The notes below the pieces were generated by a model. The model saw only the letters and a list, made by a program, of their open reading frames with translations, searched no databases and had not been told where the DNA came from. A program made the position numbers and the translations under genes. Of a stretch of DNA of 64,000 nucleotides, positions 41,710 through 52,227 are shown in pieces. Source of the stretch: Gammaproteobacteria bacterium (GTDB lineage: Bacteria; Pseudomonadota; Gammaproteobacteria; Eutrophobiales; Eutrophobiaceae); contig SCUJ01000011.1 of assembly GCA_004297165.1 (NCBI GenBank), forward strand, positions 277,731-341,730, written 5' to 3'. Within the stretch, counting starts at the first letter, position 1. Each line of letters begins with the position of its first letter.

Positions 41710-42354
41710 ATGAACAAATCCAAACACGCCGATAGCTGCACTGGCCTGGCGCTGTTCGCCCTGGCGATAACACTGGCCTTCGCGGCGGACACAGCCGCTG
41801 CGGCAACCATCAAATGCTGGACCAACAAGGAAGGCGTCAAGGAATGCGGGACCACGGTGCCGCCTGAATACGCGCAGCAGGAGCATAAGGAGCTCAACAA
41901 ACAGGGCATCGTGGTGAATGTACACGAACGGGCGAAGACCGATGCGGAGCTTGCCGAGGCGAAACATCAGGAGGAACTTGCGGAGCAGGAACGCAGGCAG
42001 AAGGAGGATGAGCAGCGCAAGAACCAGATACTCCTCAGCACCTTCGCCAAGGTTGAGGATATCGAAGCGGCCATGAACGACAAGATCCTCACCATCGAGG
42101 CGAGCATCTCGCTCGCGGAAAAGCGCAAGGGAAAGATCGAAGCGGATCTCGACAGTCGCATCAAGGCCGCGGCGGACGAGGAGCGCAAGGGCAAGACGCC
42201 AAACGAGGCACTGCTCAAGGATATCGAGTCTTTGAAGCGGCAGGCCAGCGAAAACGAACAATACATCGCCGACCAACGGCGGCAGATTGAAGAGGTCAGC
42301 GCCGCCTACGCCGCCGATATCGACCGGTTCAAGAAATTGAAATCAATCGAGTAA
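41710..42354 (+). CDS. secreted coiled-coil protein with DUF4124-like N-terminus
   Basis: A 214-residue protein: signal peptide (about 1-32, ending AADTAAAA), a short DUF4124-like module (ATIKCWTNKEGVKECGTTVPPEYAQ) with two cysteines, then a long charged coiled coil (about 70-210, rich in E, K, Q, A) in two segments. Probably periplasmic and oligomeric; function unknown. Its stop lies 14 bp from the convergent slmA stop. Confidence 0.8.
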   Translation: MNKSKHADSCTGLALFALAITLAFAADTAAAATIKCWTNKEGVKECGTTVPPEYAQQEHKELNKQGIVVNVHERAKTDAELAEAKHQEELAEQERRQKEDEQRKNQILLSTFAKVEDIEAAMNDKILTIEASISLAEKRKGKIEADLDSRIKAAADEERKGKTPNEALLKDIESLKRQASENEQYIADQRRQIEEVSAAYAADIDRFKKLKSIE

Positions 42355-42368
42355 CGGATTGCCGTTGC

Positions 42369-42959
42369 TTAATAAAAAATAACCCGGCTCAGCATCGTCC
42401 ATTGCGCCTCCCAGTATTGGGTTGGCGATTTTTTAAAGTGACTCCTGGCGTACTGCTCCATCTTGCCTTCGATGAAGGCTGTGAGCAGATTGGCGCAGGC
42501 GTCGACATCGACGGGTCGCGGTCCCTCCGGGCGCAGATTCGCCTCCCGCAGGATCTGCTTGAACTGGGTTTCCACGCGTTCGAAGAATTTCCCGCTGCGC
42601 ACCCGCAGCCGTTCATGTTCGCCCACCAGCGCATCGCCCAGCAGGACCCGGGTGATGCCCGGATTGCGTTCGGAAAAACCGAGCAGTAGCTGGACGATCT
42701 GCTGGCAGCGCAGGCCGGCATCCGGCTGCTGCTCCAGGATCCGGTTGCTCAAGCCGAACACGGATTCCTCGGCGAAATCCATCAGGGCCTCGAACATCCG
42801 CGCCTTGCTGGAAAAATGCCGGTAGAGCGCCGCCTCGGAGACGCCCACGGAACTGGCCAGAGCCGCGGTGGTGATGCGCTCGCCGGGCCGGGTCTCGAGT
42901 TCACGCGCCAGGATCTCGAGGATGTTTTGCCGGCGGTCGGGTCGCTTGCTCGTTCTCAT
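42369..42959 (-). CDS. slmA: nucleoid occlusion factor SlmA (TetR family)
   Basis: A 196-residue TetR-type regulator: RRQNILEILARELE, the HTH ITTAALASSVGVSEAALYRHFSSKARMF, and ERNPGITRVLLGDALVGEHERLR, which is the SlmA signature. It blocks FtsZ assembly over chromosomal DNA. Start set at ATG 42959, five bases after GGAGG; GTG 42965 is an alternative. Position between argB and pyrE agrees. Confidence 0.93.
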   Translation of the reverse strand: MRTSKRPDRRQNILEILARELETRPGERITTAALASSVGVSEAALYRHFSSKARMFEALMDFAEESVFGLSNRILEQQPDAGLRCQQIVQLLLGFSERNPGITRVLLGDALVGEHERLRVRSGKFFERVETQFKQILREANLRPEGPRPVDVDACANLLTAFIEGKMEQYARSHFKKSPTQYWEAQWTMLSRVIFY

Positions 42960-42995
42960 GTGCACCTCCCCCAGGTTTGCGGCCGCCAGGATTAA

Positions 42996-44145
<1,150 letters not shown>

Positions 44146-44175
44146 CGGGCAGTATATCAGAAGTAGGCGCTTACC

Positions 44176-46719
44176 TTAGAAGGGCAATGTCAGATCCGGT
44201 TTGATCGACAACATCCTGACGCGGAACGCGCTCTTGATGCGCTCCAGCGCGGCATCGTTGTCGGCCTCGAAGCGCAGGATGAGGCAGGGCGTAGTGTTGG
44301 AAGGCCGCACCAGTCCCCAGCCGTCCGGAAATTCCGCGCGCAGTCCGTCCACGGTAATGATCTCCGCGCCTTTGAAGGGGACGCCTTCCCCGATTTCTTC
44401 CATGAATCCGGCGTGCTCGTCCTCGGGGAGATCGACCCGCAGTTCCGGCGTCGATTTGCCCTCCGGCAACGCGGCGAAGACCTCGGCCGGCGCGGCCTTG
44501 GCCTTCATCAATACCTCGAGCATGCGGGCGCCGGTATAGAGGGCATCGTCGAATCCGTACCAGCGTTCCTTGAAGAAGATATGGCCGCTCATCTCTCCGG
44601 CCAGTAGCGCGCCGGATTCCTTCATCTTGCCCTTGATCAGGGAATGTCCGGTCTTCCACATGAGCGGTTTCCCGCCCGCGGCCTCGATGACGGACTTCAG
44701 ATGCCGGCTGCATTTCACGTCATAGATGATCTCCGCGCCGGGGTTGCGGGAAAGCACGTCTTTGGCAAGCAGCATGATCTGACGGTCGGGCCAGATGATG
44801 TTGCCCTTGTTGTCCACCACGCCCAGGCGGTCGCCATCGCCGTCGAAGGCGAAGCCGAGGTCGGCGTTCTCCGTCTTCACCTTTTGGATCAGGTCCGCGA
44901 GATTCTTCGGTTGGCTCGGATCGGGATGGTGATTGGGAAAATTGCCGTCGATCTCGCAATGGAGTTCGATGATGTCGTGGCCGAGGGCGCGGTACAGTTG
45001 CGGGGCCAGATTGCCGGTCACGCCGTTGCCGCTGTCCACCACGAGCTTGAACGAGCGGCCGAGCGCCACCGGGATGTCCTCCGAGATCCGGCGGATGTAA
45101 TCGGTGTTGATCTCCATGGTCTTCGCCTGGCCGGCGCCGTTCTGGAAGTCGTTTTCAACGATACGCCGGTAGAGGGCCTGGATCGAATCCTCGGCCAGGG
45201 TCTCCCCTCCAAGGACGATCTTGAGGCCGTTGTATTCCGGCGGGTTGTGGCTGCCCGTCAGGATCACGCCGCTTTTCGGGCCGAGGAAATTTGTGGCGAA
45301 ATACAGCACCGGGGTCGGGACCATGCCGATGTCGATCACGTCGCAGCCGGTAGCGCGCAGGCCGTCGCTCAAGGCCGTGAGCAGCTCCTTGCCCGAGTTG
45401 CGTCCGTCGCGCCCGACGATGACGGTTTTTTCCTCGCGCCTTTGCGCCTCGCTGCCGATGGCCTGGCCGATGAATCTAACGGTTTCCGGGGTAAGATCCT
45501 TGCCGGCCACGCCGCGGATATCGTAGGCGCGAAAGATGGTCTTGTTGATCCTGCCCTCGTTAGTGGTTTGCACGGATCGCGTCTGGGGCGTCGGGGTCTT
45601 TTCCTCGCTGGAGGTGAGGTCGAAAAAATCGGCGGTGGCGCCTTCGTTTTCGTCCCCGGACGCAACAGGAGTGGTGGGTTTGGCCGCGGGTCGCGCCATG
45701 CGCGTGATATCTTCGCCCTCCATGCCTTGGGAGATATCTCTGGCCACTTCATCCTTGCGCAGCTTGCCGGGCAGATGCGGGATCAACCTTTCCATCCCGG
45801 GGTGCGCGCCTTTCAAGATCGCCTCAATGGCGCCGCTGTATTGCACCTCCGATTTCGCCGCGGGCGCGGGCGCCTGCCGCCGCCGCATAACAATGAATAT
45901 GGAAGCGCTAGCCGCCGCAACGAGCGCCAACAGAATCGGCAGCAGCGGAATGCCCTCGTCTGACTCGACCCGCGCCCCGGGCGGCCAGTAGGCCAGGGCG
46001 AAACGCGTGCCCTTGACGGGCGCGAGCATGGGATCGCCGATCTTGCCGGCGGGGTCGCCAGCCCTGCCATACGCCTTTGGATTGGGGATGCCGATCTGCC
46101 GCAGTTCCGCATAACCCTCGGGCAGGGACAGGCCGTTCATAACCTCGGCGATCAGGGCCGCGTCGAGGCTCAGGTGAATCATGCCGACCAGGACGCCGCC
46201 GGCGTCGGCAACCCGGCATGCCAATGCGATGTGTTGTTTGTCGGTGCCAAAGAGGTGCGCATCAACGATGGCATCCTGCGCGGATTCCGCCGCCGTCAGG
46301 AGATCCAGACCCACGTAACTAAGCGGAGGGACGGACTCATTGTCCAGTTCATATGTGCCGGGGAGGAGGAAGCGAAGTCTCAGGGCGTACGGGAACTCCG
46401 GCTGGAGACGCGCCGCTTCCTCCGCCAGCAGGGTCTTGTCGCCCTGGCGGAAAAGGTCGATGATCTCCTGCCGTTGCGCGGTTTCCGTCAGGCGGGCCGC
46501 ATGATCCGCAAAGAATGCCGCGACCTTGGCGGCCAGGACGGAGAGCTGTTCTGAACGGGCCTCCGCTGCCGCTGCCTCGCGGGACTCGCGCAGATTTCCA
46601 TAGAACCACATGCCCCCCAACAAAAGGGTCAGGACGCCCGCGCCGATCGCCGCGGACCATATGGCATTGCGCGTGGCCCGCCGGCTGAATCGCCTTTTGG
46701 TTACCGGCCCGTCAATCAT
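44176..46719 (-). CDS. algC: phosphomannomutase/phosphoglucomutase with N-terminal membrane domain
   Basis: An 847-residue protein. Residues 1-280 are a membrane-anchored extension: helix about 20-40 (IWSAAIGAGVLTLLLGGMWFY), a periplasmic sensor-like domain, a second helix about 262-282. The C-terminal 460 residues are the alpha-D-phosphohexomutase: catalytic serine VILTGSHNPPEYNGLK, metal site FAFDGDGDRLGVVD, sugar loop LAGEMSGHIFF and phosphate loop VRPSNTTPCLILRFE. It interconverts mannose/glucose 1- and 6-phosphates for LPS and exopolysaccharide. Long forms like this are known in pseudomonads. Start after AAGGGGAG. Confidence 0.93.
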   Translation of the reverse strand: MIDGPVTKRRFSRRATRNAIWSAAIGAGVLTLLLGGMWFYGNLRESREAAAAEARSEQLSVLAAKVAAFFADHAARLTETAQRQEIIDLFRQGDKTLLAEEAARLQPEFPYALRLRFLLPGTYELDNESVPPLSYVGLDLLTAAESAQDAIVDAHLFGTDKQHIALACRVADAGGVLVGMIHLSLDAALIAEVMNGLSLPEGYAELRQIGIPNPKAYGRAGDPAGKIGDPMLAPVKGTRFALAYWPPGARVESDEGIPLLPILLALVAAASASIFIVMRRRQAPAPAAKSEVQYSGAIEAILKGAHPGMERLIPHLPGKLRKDEVARDISQGMEGEDITRMARPAAKPTTPVASGDENEGATADFFDLTSSEEKTPTPQTRSVQTTNEGRINKTIFRAYDIRGVAGKDLTPETVRFIGQAIGSEAQRREEKTVIVGRDGRNSGKELLTALSDGLRATGCDVIDIGMVPTPVLYFATNFLGPKSGVILTGSHNPPEYNGLKIVLGGETLAEDSIQALYRRIVENDFQNGAGQAKTMEINTDYIRRISEDIPVALGRSFKLVVDSGNGVTGNLAPQLYRALGHDIIELHCEIDGNFPNHHPDPSQPKNLADLIQKVKTENADLGFAFDGDGDRLGVVDNKGNIIWPDRQIMLLAKDVLSRNPGAEIIYDVKCSRHLKSVIEAAGGKPLMWKTGHSLIKGKMKESGALLAGEMSGHIFFKERWYGFDDALYTGARMLEVLMKAKAAPAEVFAALPEGKSTPELRVDLPEDEHAGFMEEIGEGVPFKGAEIITVDGLRAEFPDGWGLVRPSNTTPCLILRFEADNDAALERIKSAFRVRMLSIKPDLTLPF

Positions 46720-46744
46720 TTATCGCTCCCCTTGGTAAATAAAA

Positions 46745-47197
46745 TCACAGGCCGGTATGGCCGAAGCCCCCGGCGCCGCGATCGCTCTCGGCAAAATCCG
46801 CCACGACTTCGAGTTCCGCCTGAACCACCGGCATGAAGATCATCTGCGCGATCCGGTCGCCAGGCTGAACGGTGAAACTCTCGGCGCCCCGGTTCCAGCA
46901 GGAGACGAAGACCTCGCCTTGGTAGTCTGAGTCGATGAGCCCCACCAGATTGCCCAGCACGATCCCCTTCTTGTGACCGAGCCCCGAGCGGGGCAACAGC
47001 ACGGCCGCGAGTCCGGCGTCTTCTATATGCAGGGCAAACCCTGTCGGGATGAGCGAGCATTCCCCGGGGGGGAGTTCCAGCGGACGATCGATGCAGGCGG
47101 CGATATCCATGCCCGCGGAACCGTTGGTGGCATGTCGGGGGAAGGGTACGGTCCCGCCGAGGAGAGGGTTCAGCGGTTTAATTCTTATTTTTTTCAT
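46745..47197 (-). CDS. dut: dUTP diphosphatase
   Basis: A 150-residue trimeric dUTPase with all five motifs: [43 protein letters not shown] and [10 protein letters not shown]. Start ATG 47197 ([11 protein letters not shown]) lies 20 bp inside coaBC. Followed by algC after 25 bp. Confidence 0.96.
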   Translation of the reverse strand: MKKIRIKPLNPLLGGTVPFPRHATNGSAGMDIAACIDRPLELPPGECSLIPTGFALHIEDAGLAAVLLPRSGLGHKKGIVLGNLVGLIDSDYQGEVFVSCWNRGAESFTVQPGDRIAQMIFMPVVQAELEVVADFAESDRGAGGFGHTGL

Positions 47198-48386
47198 GAT
47201 AGCGATCGGCGATGAGTTCCATGAGTTGGGTCGCGATGCGTTCCTTGGCGGCGAGCGGCAGGGACCGCTCTCCGCCCTGCCAGTATACTTCGAGGGCGTT
47301 GTCCGGGCGCTCAAAACCCTTGCCCTCGCCCACCAGATTGGCGGCGATCATGTCCAGATGTTTGCCTGCGAGCTTCGCCTTCGCGTGTTCGCGCAGGGAT
47401 TCCGTCTCCGCGGCGAAGCCCACGGTGAAGGGCGCTCGCGGCAGCGCCGCCACCTCGGCCAGGATGTCGGGATTCGGGGTGAGGCGGAGAGTCAATATCC
47501 CCGCGGTTTTTTTGATCTTGGTCGCGGCGTCCTCGGCGCAACGATAATCGGCGACGGCCGCCGCGGCGATATAGATGTCCGCCTGCCCGGCCTCCGCCAT
47601 CACAGCATCTCGCATCTCGAGCGCGGTCCTGACCTGGACTACGCGCGCCCCCGCGGGCGGCTCCAGCGCCACCGGCCCGGTGATCAAAGTGACTTCTGCG
47701 CCGGCATTCAGCGCGGCCTTGCACAGGGCATAGCCCATACGACCGGAACTCCGGTTGCTGATGTAACGCACGGGATCGATGGTCTCCTGCGTGGGTCCGG
47801 CGGTGATGAGCACGCACTGTCCGCGGAGCCGGTCTTCCCTCTGAAACAATAACGTCAGGGCCTCGACCAGTTGTCCGGGTTCCAGCATTCTGCCTGGGCC
47901 GGTCTCGCCGCAGGCCTGGTCCCCGGTCGCGGGACCGAACAGGATTACGCCCCGCTCCTTGAGGACGCGGACATTGGCGGAGGTCGCGGGGTTGTTCCAC
48001 ATCTGTACATTCATGGCCGGGGCCAGCGCGATCGGCGCCGTGGTCGCGAGGCATAACGTCGTCAGGAGATCGTCGGCGAGCCCCGCGGCGAGCCGGGCGA
48101 TGAAGTTCGCGCTGGCGGGGGCGACGAGCACGCAGTCCGCCCAGCGCGCGAGTTCAATGTGACCCATGGCCGCTTCAGCTTCGTTGCTGAAAAGTTCCGT
48201 GCGCACCGGTCTCCCGGAGAGCGCCTGAAAGGTGAGCGGGGTGACGAACTCGCGGGCGCCGCGGGTCATCGCCACCTGCACCTCAGCCCCTTGTTCGCGC
48301 AGCCGGCGCACGAGTTCCGCGCACTTGTAGGCGGCGATGCCGCCGGTGACGCCGAGCAGTACCCGTTTATTTGCGAGGTTATACAT
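47178..48386 (-). CDS. coaBC: bifunctional phosphopantothenoylcysteine decarboxylase/synthase
   Basis: A 402-residue fusion. The N-terminal CoaC flavoprotein has [14 protein letters not shown], the substrate loop [13 protein letters not shown] and [14 protein letters not shown] with the catalytic cysteine; the C-terminal CoaB synthase has [18 protein letters not shown] and [10 protein letters not shown]. It makes 4'-phosphopantetheine for coenzyme A. First gene of coaBC-dut-algC. radC, its usual divergent neighbour, lies 13.6 kb away at 62017. Confidence 0.97.
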   Translation of the reverse strand: MYNLANKRVLLGVTGGIAAYKCAELVRRLREQGAEVQVAMTRGAREFVTPLTFQALSGRPVRTELFSNEAEAAMGHIELARWADCVLVAPASANFIARLAAGLADDLLTTLCLATTAPIALAPAMNVQMWNNPATSANVRVLKERGVILFGPATGDQACGETGPGRMLEPGQLVEALTLLFQREDRLRGQCVLITAGPTQETIDPVRYISNRSSGRMGYALCKAALNAGAEVTLITGPVALEPPAGARVVQVRTALEMRDAVMAEAGQADIYIAAAAVADYRCAEDAATKIKKTAGILTLRLTPNPDILAEVAALPRAPFTVGFAAETESLREHAKAKLAGKHLDMIAANLVGEGKGFERPDNALEVYWQGGERSLPLAAKERIATQLMELIADRYHEKNKN

Positions 48387-48470
48387 GGCGGATGAAGTTT
48401 AACCGATCTGCCGGATTTACGTTATCCCGCCGCTGCTTTATGGAGGCAAGTTGATCTGTCATTGGGCTGC

Positions 48471-48499
48471 TTGTACGGGCTATCGCATCTGTCTATAGT
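48471..48499 (+). promoter_or_regulatory. candidate sigma-70 promoter of the MoxR/VWA operon
   Basis: TTGTAC (48471-48476) and TATAGT (48494-48499) are separated by exactly 17 bases, giving a start point near 48506 and a leader of about 30 bases to ATG 48537. It is the only good match in the coaBC to NTF2-like gap. Consensus-based only. Confidence 0.5.
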
Positions 48500-48536
48500 G
48501 TCCGAAACCCATTTACTGGAAACGGTGGAGGTGTCC

Positions 48537-49085
48537 ATGAGCAAAATCAGGGCTCTGTTCGCGATCATCCTGTTATGCCCCCTCGCGGGCGCGGTCCTGG
48601 CGGGGGACTACGCGGACGATCGCGCCGAGATCATGAACCTGTCGAATCGCTACATGGTGGCGGTCGACGCCGGCGACATCGAGACGGTCATGTCAACCTG
48701 GGCGGAGGATGGCGTGCTCGAATGGATCGGCGGAGTGGAGCGCGGGGCCGCGGAGATCCGGGAGGCGATGTCGAATTTCGGCGGAGCCCGCAAGGTCGAG
48801 ATCCCGGAAGCCGCCACATCAAGGCCGCGCACCCGCCATCAGATCATCAATCATGTCATCGACGTCGATGGCGATAACGCGAAGACGATCGCCTACTGGT
48901 TCGCCATGACCAACAACACCCCGCAAAAGGATGTCCAGATCATGTACATGGGTCACTATGAGGACGAACTGGTCAAATTAGACGGCCACTGGCGCTTCAA
49001 ACACCGCAAGGTCTATAACGAATCGCTGGAAAACCGCGCGGTATTTTATCCGGGGTTGGGAGAGAAGGATCCGCGCACCCGTTAA
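48537..49085 (+). CDS. secreted NTF2/SnoaL-like protein
   Basis: A 182-residue protein: signal peptide (MSKIRALFAIILLCPLAGAVLA), then a cone-shaped NTF2-like fold (IMNLSNRYMVAVDAGDIETVMSTWAEDGVLEW, GAAEIREAMSNF, HQIINHVIDVDGDNAKTIAYWF, DGHWRFKHRKV). This resembles SnoaL_4 proteins that bind or convert small hydrophobic molecules. ATG 48537 follows GGAGG. It is only 5 bp before the VWA membrane protein gene, so it is probably co-transcribed with the MoxR cluster; whether it is part of that system is unknown. Confidence 0.82.
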   Translation: MSKIRALFAIILLCPLAGAVLAGDYADDRAEIMNLSNRYMVAVDAGDIETVMSTWAEDGVLEWIGGVERGAAEIREAMSNFGGARKVEIPEAATSRPRTRHQIINHVIDVDGDNAKTIAYWFAMTNNTPQKDVQIMYMGHYEDELVKLDGHWRFKHRKVYNESLENRAVFYPGLGEKDPRTR

Positions 49086-49090
49086 CGCGT

Positions 49091-51322
49091 GTGTTCGAGT
49101 TTCTTTTAAACCACTCCCGCGAGGCCTTTAGTAAAGGAGAGATTGTACTTGCCGGCCCCCTGCCGGCCTGGCTCTTGTGGTCCGTCTGCGCGGGGCTTGC
49201 CCTGTTCTGCGCGGTCTGGCTGATCCGCCGCCGCCGCGACCTTGCCGTTCACCGCCTCGTTGCAATCTGGGGCCTGCAATCCGCGCTGCTCGGCATCCTT
49301 GCCGTGCTGGTCTGGCAGCCCGCCCTGCGCATCGAGGAACTGCGGACGGGGGACAATGTCATCGCCCTGCTGCTCGATGTCTCCGGAAGCATGGACCAGA
49401 AGGAACCTGATGCGACCCGGCTGGAAAGCGCCCGCGCACTATTGCATGAAAGCGAACTCGCGCGCGCACTGGAGGCGAGGTACGCGATCCGGCGGTTTCA
49501 ATTCGCGGGCGATGCGGCGCCGGTGGAGAATTTCGCCGCGTTGCCCGAGGCGGCGGGATCCACCGACCTCGGCAAGGCCCTGCTGAACGTCCTGCGGCTC
49601 TCGCGCAACGCCTCGCTCGCCGCCGTGGTGGTGGCAAGCGACGGGGCCGACAACTCCGGCCGGCTGGATCGCGAGAGGCTCGCCGAGATCGCCGCCTTCG
49701 GCGTCCCGGTGCATGCCATCGGCATCGGCGCCCTCGCCATTCCGGGCGATATCGAACTCGAGGAGGTCGAGTTGCCCGAGCGCGCCCTCCCCGGAACGAA
49801 GGTCACCGCGAGCGTGACCATTCGCCACGACGCGCCGGCCACGACCCGGATCAAGGTCTATGACGGCGAGGAATTTCTCGCCTCCCGTGAAGTGGAATTG
49901 TCCGGGGACAGCGCCGTGACCGCCGCGATGATCGATTTCAACGCCCCTGAAAAGGGGATCCATGACCTGCGCTTTTCTCTGGAGAACCTCCCCGACGAGG
50001 TCAATCTCCGGAACAATTCCCGCGGCCGGGCGCTGGAGGTTGCGGATCGGACCTACCGGATCCTGTATATCGAGGGTGAGCCACGCTGGGAATACAAGTT
50101 TATGCGGCGGGCCCTGGAGGACGATCCGGGCCTGAACCTGGCCACCCTGCTGCGGGTGAGCACCAACAAGTTCTATCGGCAGGGGATCGCAAACCAGGAC
50201 GAACTTGCGGAAGGCTTCCCCACCGCCCGGGCCGAACTCTTCAAGTTCGACGCCCTGATGATCGGCAGCATCGAGGCCCCGCATTTTTCGAAGGAGCAAC
50301 AGGAGTTGATCCGGGACTTCGTGAGCATCCGCGGCGGCAGCCTGTTGATGATCGCCGGCCCCAACGGTCTGGGCGACGGCGGCTGGGGCAATTCCGCCGT
50401 GAGCGAGGCCCTGCCCGCGCGGCTCGACGTCAAACCGCCGGCGTTCATCCGGGAGCGCGCCAGGGTCAGCCTCACGCCGATCGGCGGAAACTCGCCGATG
50501 CTGCAACTCGCGGCGGTCGCGGAAGACAATCTCAAACAGTGGAACGAACTCCCCGAGATCGCCGACCATCAGTCCATGGGCGACCTGCGCCCGGCCGCCG
50601 TGAGCCTGTTGCAGATCCACGCGCCGCAGGGGGAGCAGCCGTTGCTGGTCATGCAGCCATACGGACGGGGCCGCAGTTATATCCTGGCGACCGGGGGGAC
50701 CTGGCGCTGGCAGATGGGCCTGCCGAAAGAGGATCAGCGTCACGAGACCTTCTGGCGGCAGCTTGCCCGGGGTCTGGTGAATGACGTCCCGAACCGGTTC
50801 GAATTGAGCGCGCGACTTGCGGACGAGCGCGTGAAGATCCAGGCGCGGCTTTACGATGAAAACTACGAACCCGCGCGCGACCTCGCGGTGACCGCGGTGG
50901 TGACGCCGCCCGCGGGCGATCCGGTCACCCTCGAGCTGCGCGCCGCGCCCGGACAACCCGATCTCCTGGAGGCCGAGTACCTTCCGGACGCCACCGGCCT
51001 TTATCATCTGGAGGCCATCGCGAGACGCGGCGAAGAACCGCTCGAATCGGCGACCCGCGCCCTGCGTTTCGATCAAGGGGACGCCGAGCATTTCCGGATC
51101 CGGCAGGATCGCACCATGCTGGAGAGCATCGCCGCGGCGACCGGCGGCCGCTATTGGCAGGCGAGCGAGCTCGGTCAACTGCCGGACGTGATTCAACACT
51201 CCGGGGCCGGCATCACGGAGCGCCGGTTGCTGCCGCTGTGGAATGCCCCGGCCTGGTTCATCCTGTTGTTGCTGCTGAAAAGCGCCGAATGGTTGTTGCG
51301 CCGAAGGTGGCGGACGATATGA
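49091..51322 (+). CDS. membrane protein with VWA and glutamine-amidotransferase-like domains
   Basis: A 743-residue protein. Two N-terminal helices (about 26-45 and 58-76), then a VWA domain with MIDAS LLLDVSGSMD (Asp96, Ser98, Ser100) and ASDGADNSG, an Ig-like segment (about 215-315), a class-I-GATase-like domain beginning RILYIEGEPRWEYKFM (about 320-550, no catalytic Cys seen), and a C-terminal helix (WFILLLLLKSAEWLL). This is the architecture of the large VWA partner in MoxR/DUF4159-type clusters. Start GTG 49091 has no clear ribosome-binding site and is uncertain. Stop overlaps the next ATG by 4 bp. Confidence 0.8.
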   Translation: MFEFLLNHSREAFSKGEIVLAGPLPAWLLWSVCAGLALFCAVWLIRRRRDLAVHRLVAIWGLQSALLGILAVLVWQPALRIEELRTGDNVIALLLDVSGSMDQKEPDATRLESARALLHESELARALEARYAIRRFQFAGDAAPVENFAALPEAAGSTDLGKALLNVLRLSRNASLAAVVVASDGADNSGRLDRERLAEIAAFGVPVHAIGIGALAIPGDIELEEVELPERALPGTKVTASVTIRHDAPATTRIKVYDGEEFLASREVELSGDSAVTAAMIDFNAPEKGIHDLRFSLENLPDEVNLRNNSRGRALEVADRTYRILYIEGEPRWEYKFMRRALEDDPGLNLATLLRVSTNKFYRQGIANQDELAEGFPTARAELFKFDALMIGSIEAPHFSKEQQELIRDFVSIRGGSLLMIAGPNGLGDGGWGNSAVSEALPARLDVKPPAFIRERARVSLTPIGGNSPMLQLAAVAEDNLKQWNELPEIADHQSMGDLRPAAVSLLQIHAPQGEQPLLVMQPYGRGRSYILATGGTWRWQMGLPKEDQRHETFWRQLARGLVNDVPNRFELSARLADERVKIQARLYDENYEPARDLAVTAVVTPPAGDPVTLELRAAPGQPDLLEAEYLPDATGLYHLEAIARRGEEPLESATRALRFDQGDAEHFRIRQDRTMLESIAAATGGRYWQASELGQLPDVIQHSGAGITERRLLPLWNAPAWFILLLLLKSAEWLLRRRWRTI

Positions 51323-52227
51323 GACGTCTCCTGCTCCTGCTGCTGTTGACTATCTGCGCCGCGCCCAGCCGCGCGGAATTTCACGGCGTGATCATCGAGG
51401 GTCTGCCGGGGAACCAGGAATACGCGGAGCAATTCCGTGCGCAGACGGAGGCCCTGCAGGCCGCCGTCCAGGGCATGGGTGGCAAGGGCCGGGTGCATCT
51501 CCTGCGGGAGGGCCAGGCCGGCAAGGCAGACGTGCAGAAGCTCTTCGAGGGGCTGGCGCAGAGGCTCAAGCCGGGGGATCGGATCGCGATCTATCTGGTG
51601 GGACATGGGAGTTACGACGGCTTCGAATACAAGTTCAACATCCCGGGGCCGGATCTTAACGGCGTGGACATCGCCGCGCTCGTGAACGGGCTGCCGAGCC
51701 GCAAGCTGGTGCTCGCGATCCCCGGCAGCGCGAGCGGGGCCCTGCTCGAACTCCTGAAGGATGACGGCAGGCGCATCGTCATCACCGGCACGCGCAGCGG
51801 GAGCGAACGCAACGCCACGCGCTTCGGCGGCTTCTTCGCGGCGGCGCTCGCCGAGCCCGCGGCCGATGTGAACAAGGATGAGGCGATCAGCGTGAAGGAG
51901 GCCTTCGAATACGCCGAGCGGCGGGTCGCGGATTATTACGAGACGGAGGGCAGCCTGGCCACGGAACATCCGCAGATCGCGGGCGACGACCTCGCCGCGT
52001 ATCACCTCGCCCGCCTCGGCGGCGAACGGACGGAGGATGACCCCAGGATCGCCGGCCTGTTGCAACAGCGCGAGGCCCTGGACGGCAAGATCCTCCAATT
52101 GCAGCTCAACCGCGAGGACCTTGGCGAGGAGGACTATTTCACGCGGCTGCAAGACTTGATGATCGATCTTGCGGAGATCGACGGCGAGATCGAAAGACTG
52201 CGCAAGGACATTCAAGATGCGCCCTGA
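51319..52227 (+). CDS. caspase-fold (C13/C14-like) secreted protein lacking the catalytic cysteine
   Basis: A 302-residue exported protein (signal peptide 1-19). The caspase-hemoglobinase fold is shown by IAIYLVGHGSYDG, with the dyad histidine at His96, and by KLVLAIPGSASGALLELL, where the family's D-x-C-x-S-G motif becomes P-G-S-A-S-G, putting Ser137 in place of the catalytic Cys. A perfect EF-hand loop D-V-N-K-D-E-A-I-S-V-K-E follows at 183-194, then EAFEYAERRV. The C-terminus (about 245-300) is a coiled coil. Probably a pseudoprotease or binding protein. ATG 51319 overlaps the previous stop. Confidence 0.75.
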   Translation: MRRLLLLLLLTICAAPSRAEFHGVIIEGLPGNQEYAEQFRAQTEALQAAVQGMGGKGRVHLLREGQAGKADVQKLFEGLAQRLKPGDRIAIYLVGHGSYDGFEYKFNIPGPDLNGVDIAALVNGLPSRKLVLAIPGSASGALLELLKDDGRRIVITGTRSGSERNATRFGGFFAAALAEPAADVNKDEAISVKEAFEYAERRVADYYETEGSLATEHPQIAGDDLAAYHLARLGGERTEDDPRIAGLLQQREALDGKILQLQLNREDLGEEDYFTRLQDLMIDLAEIDGEIERLRKDIQDAP

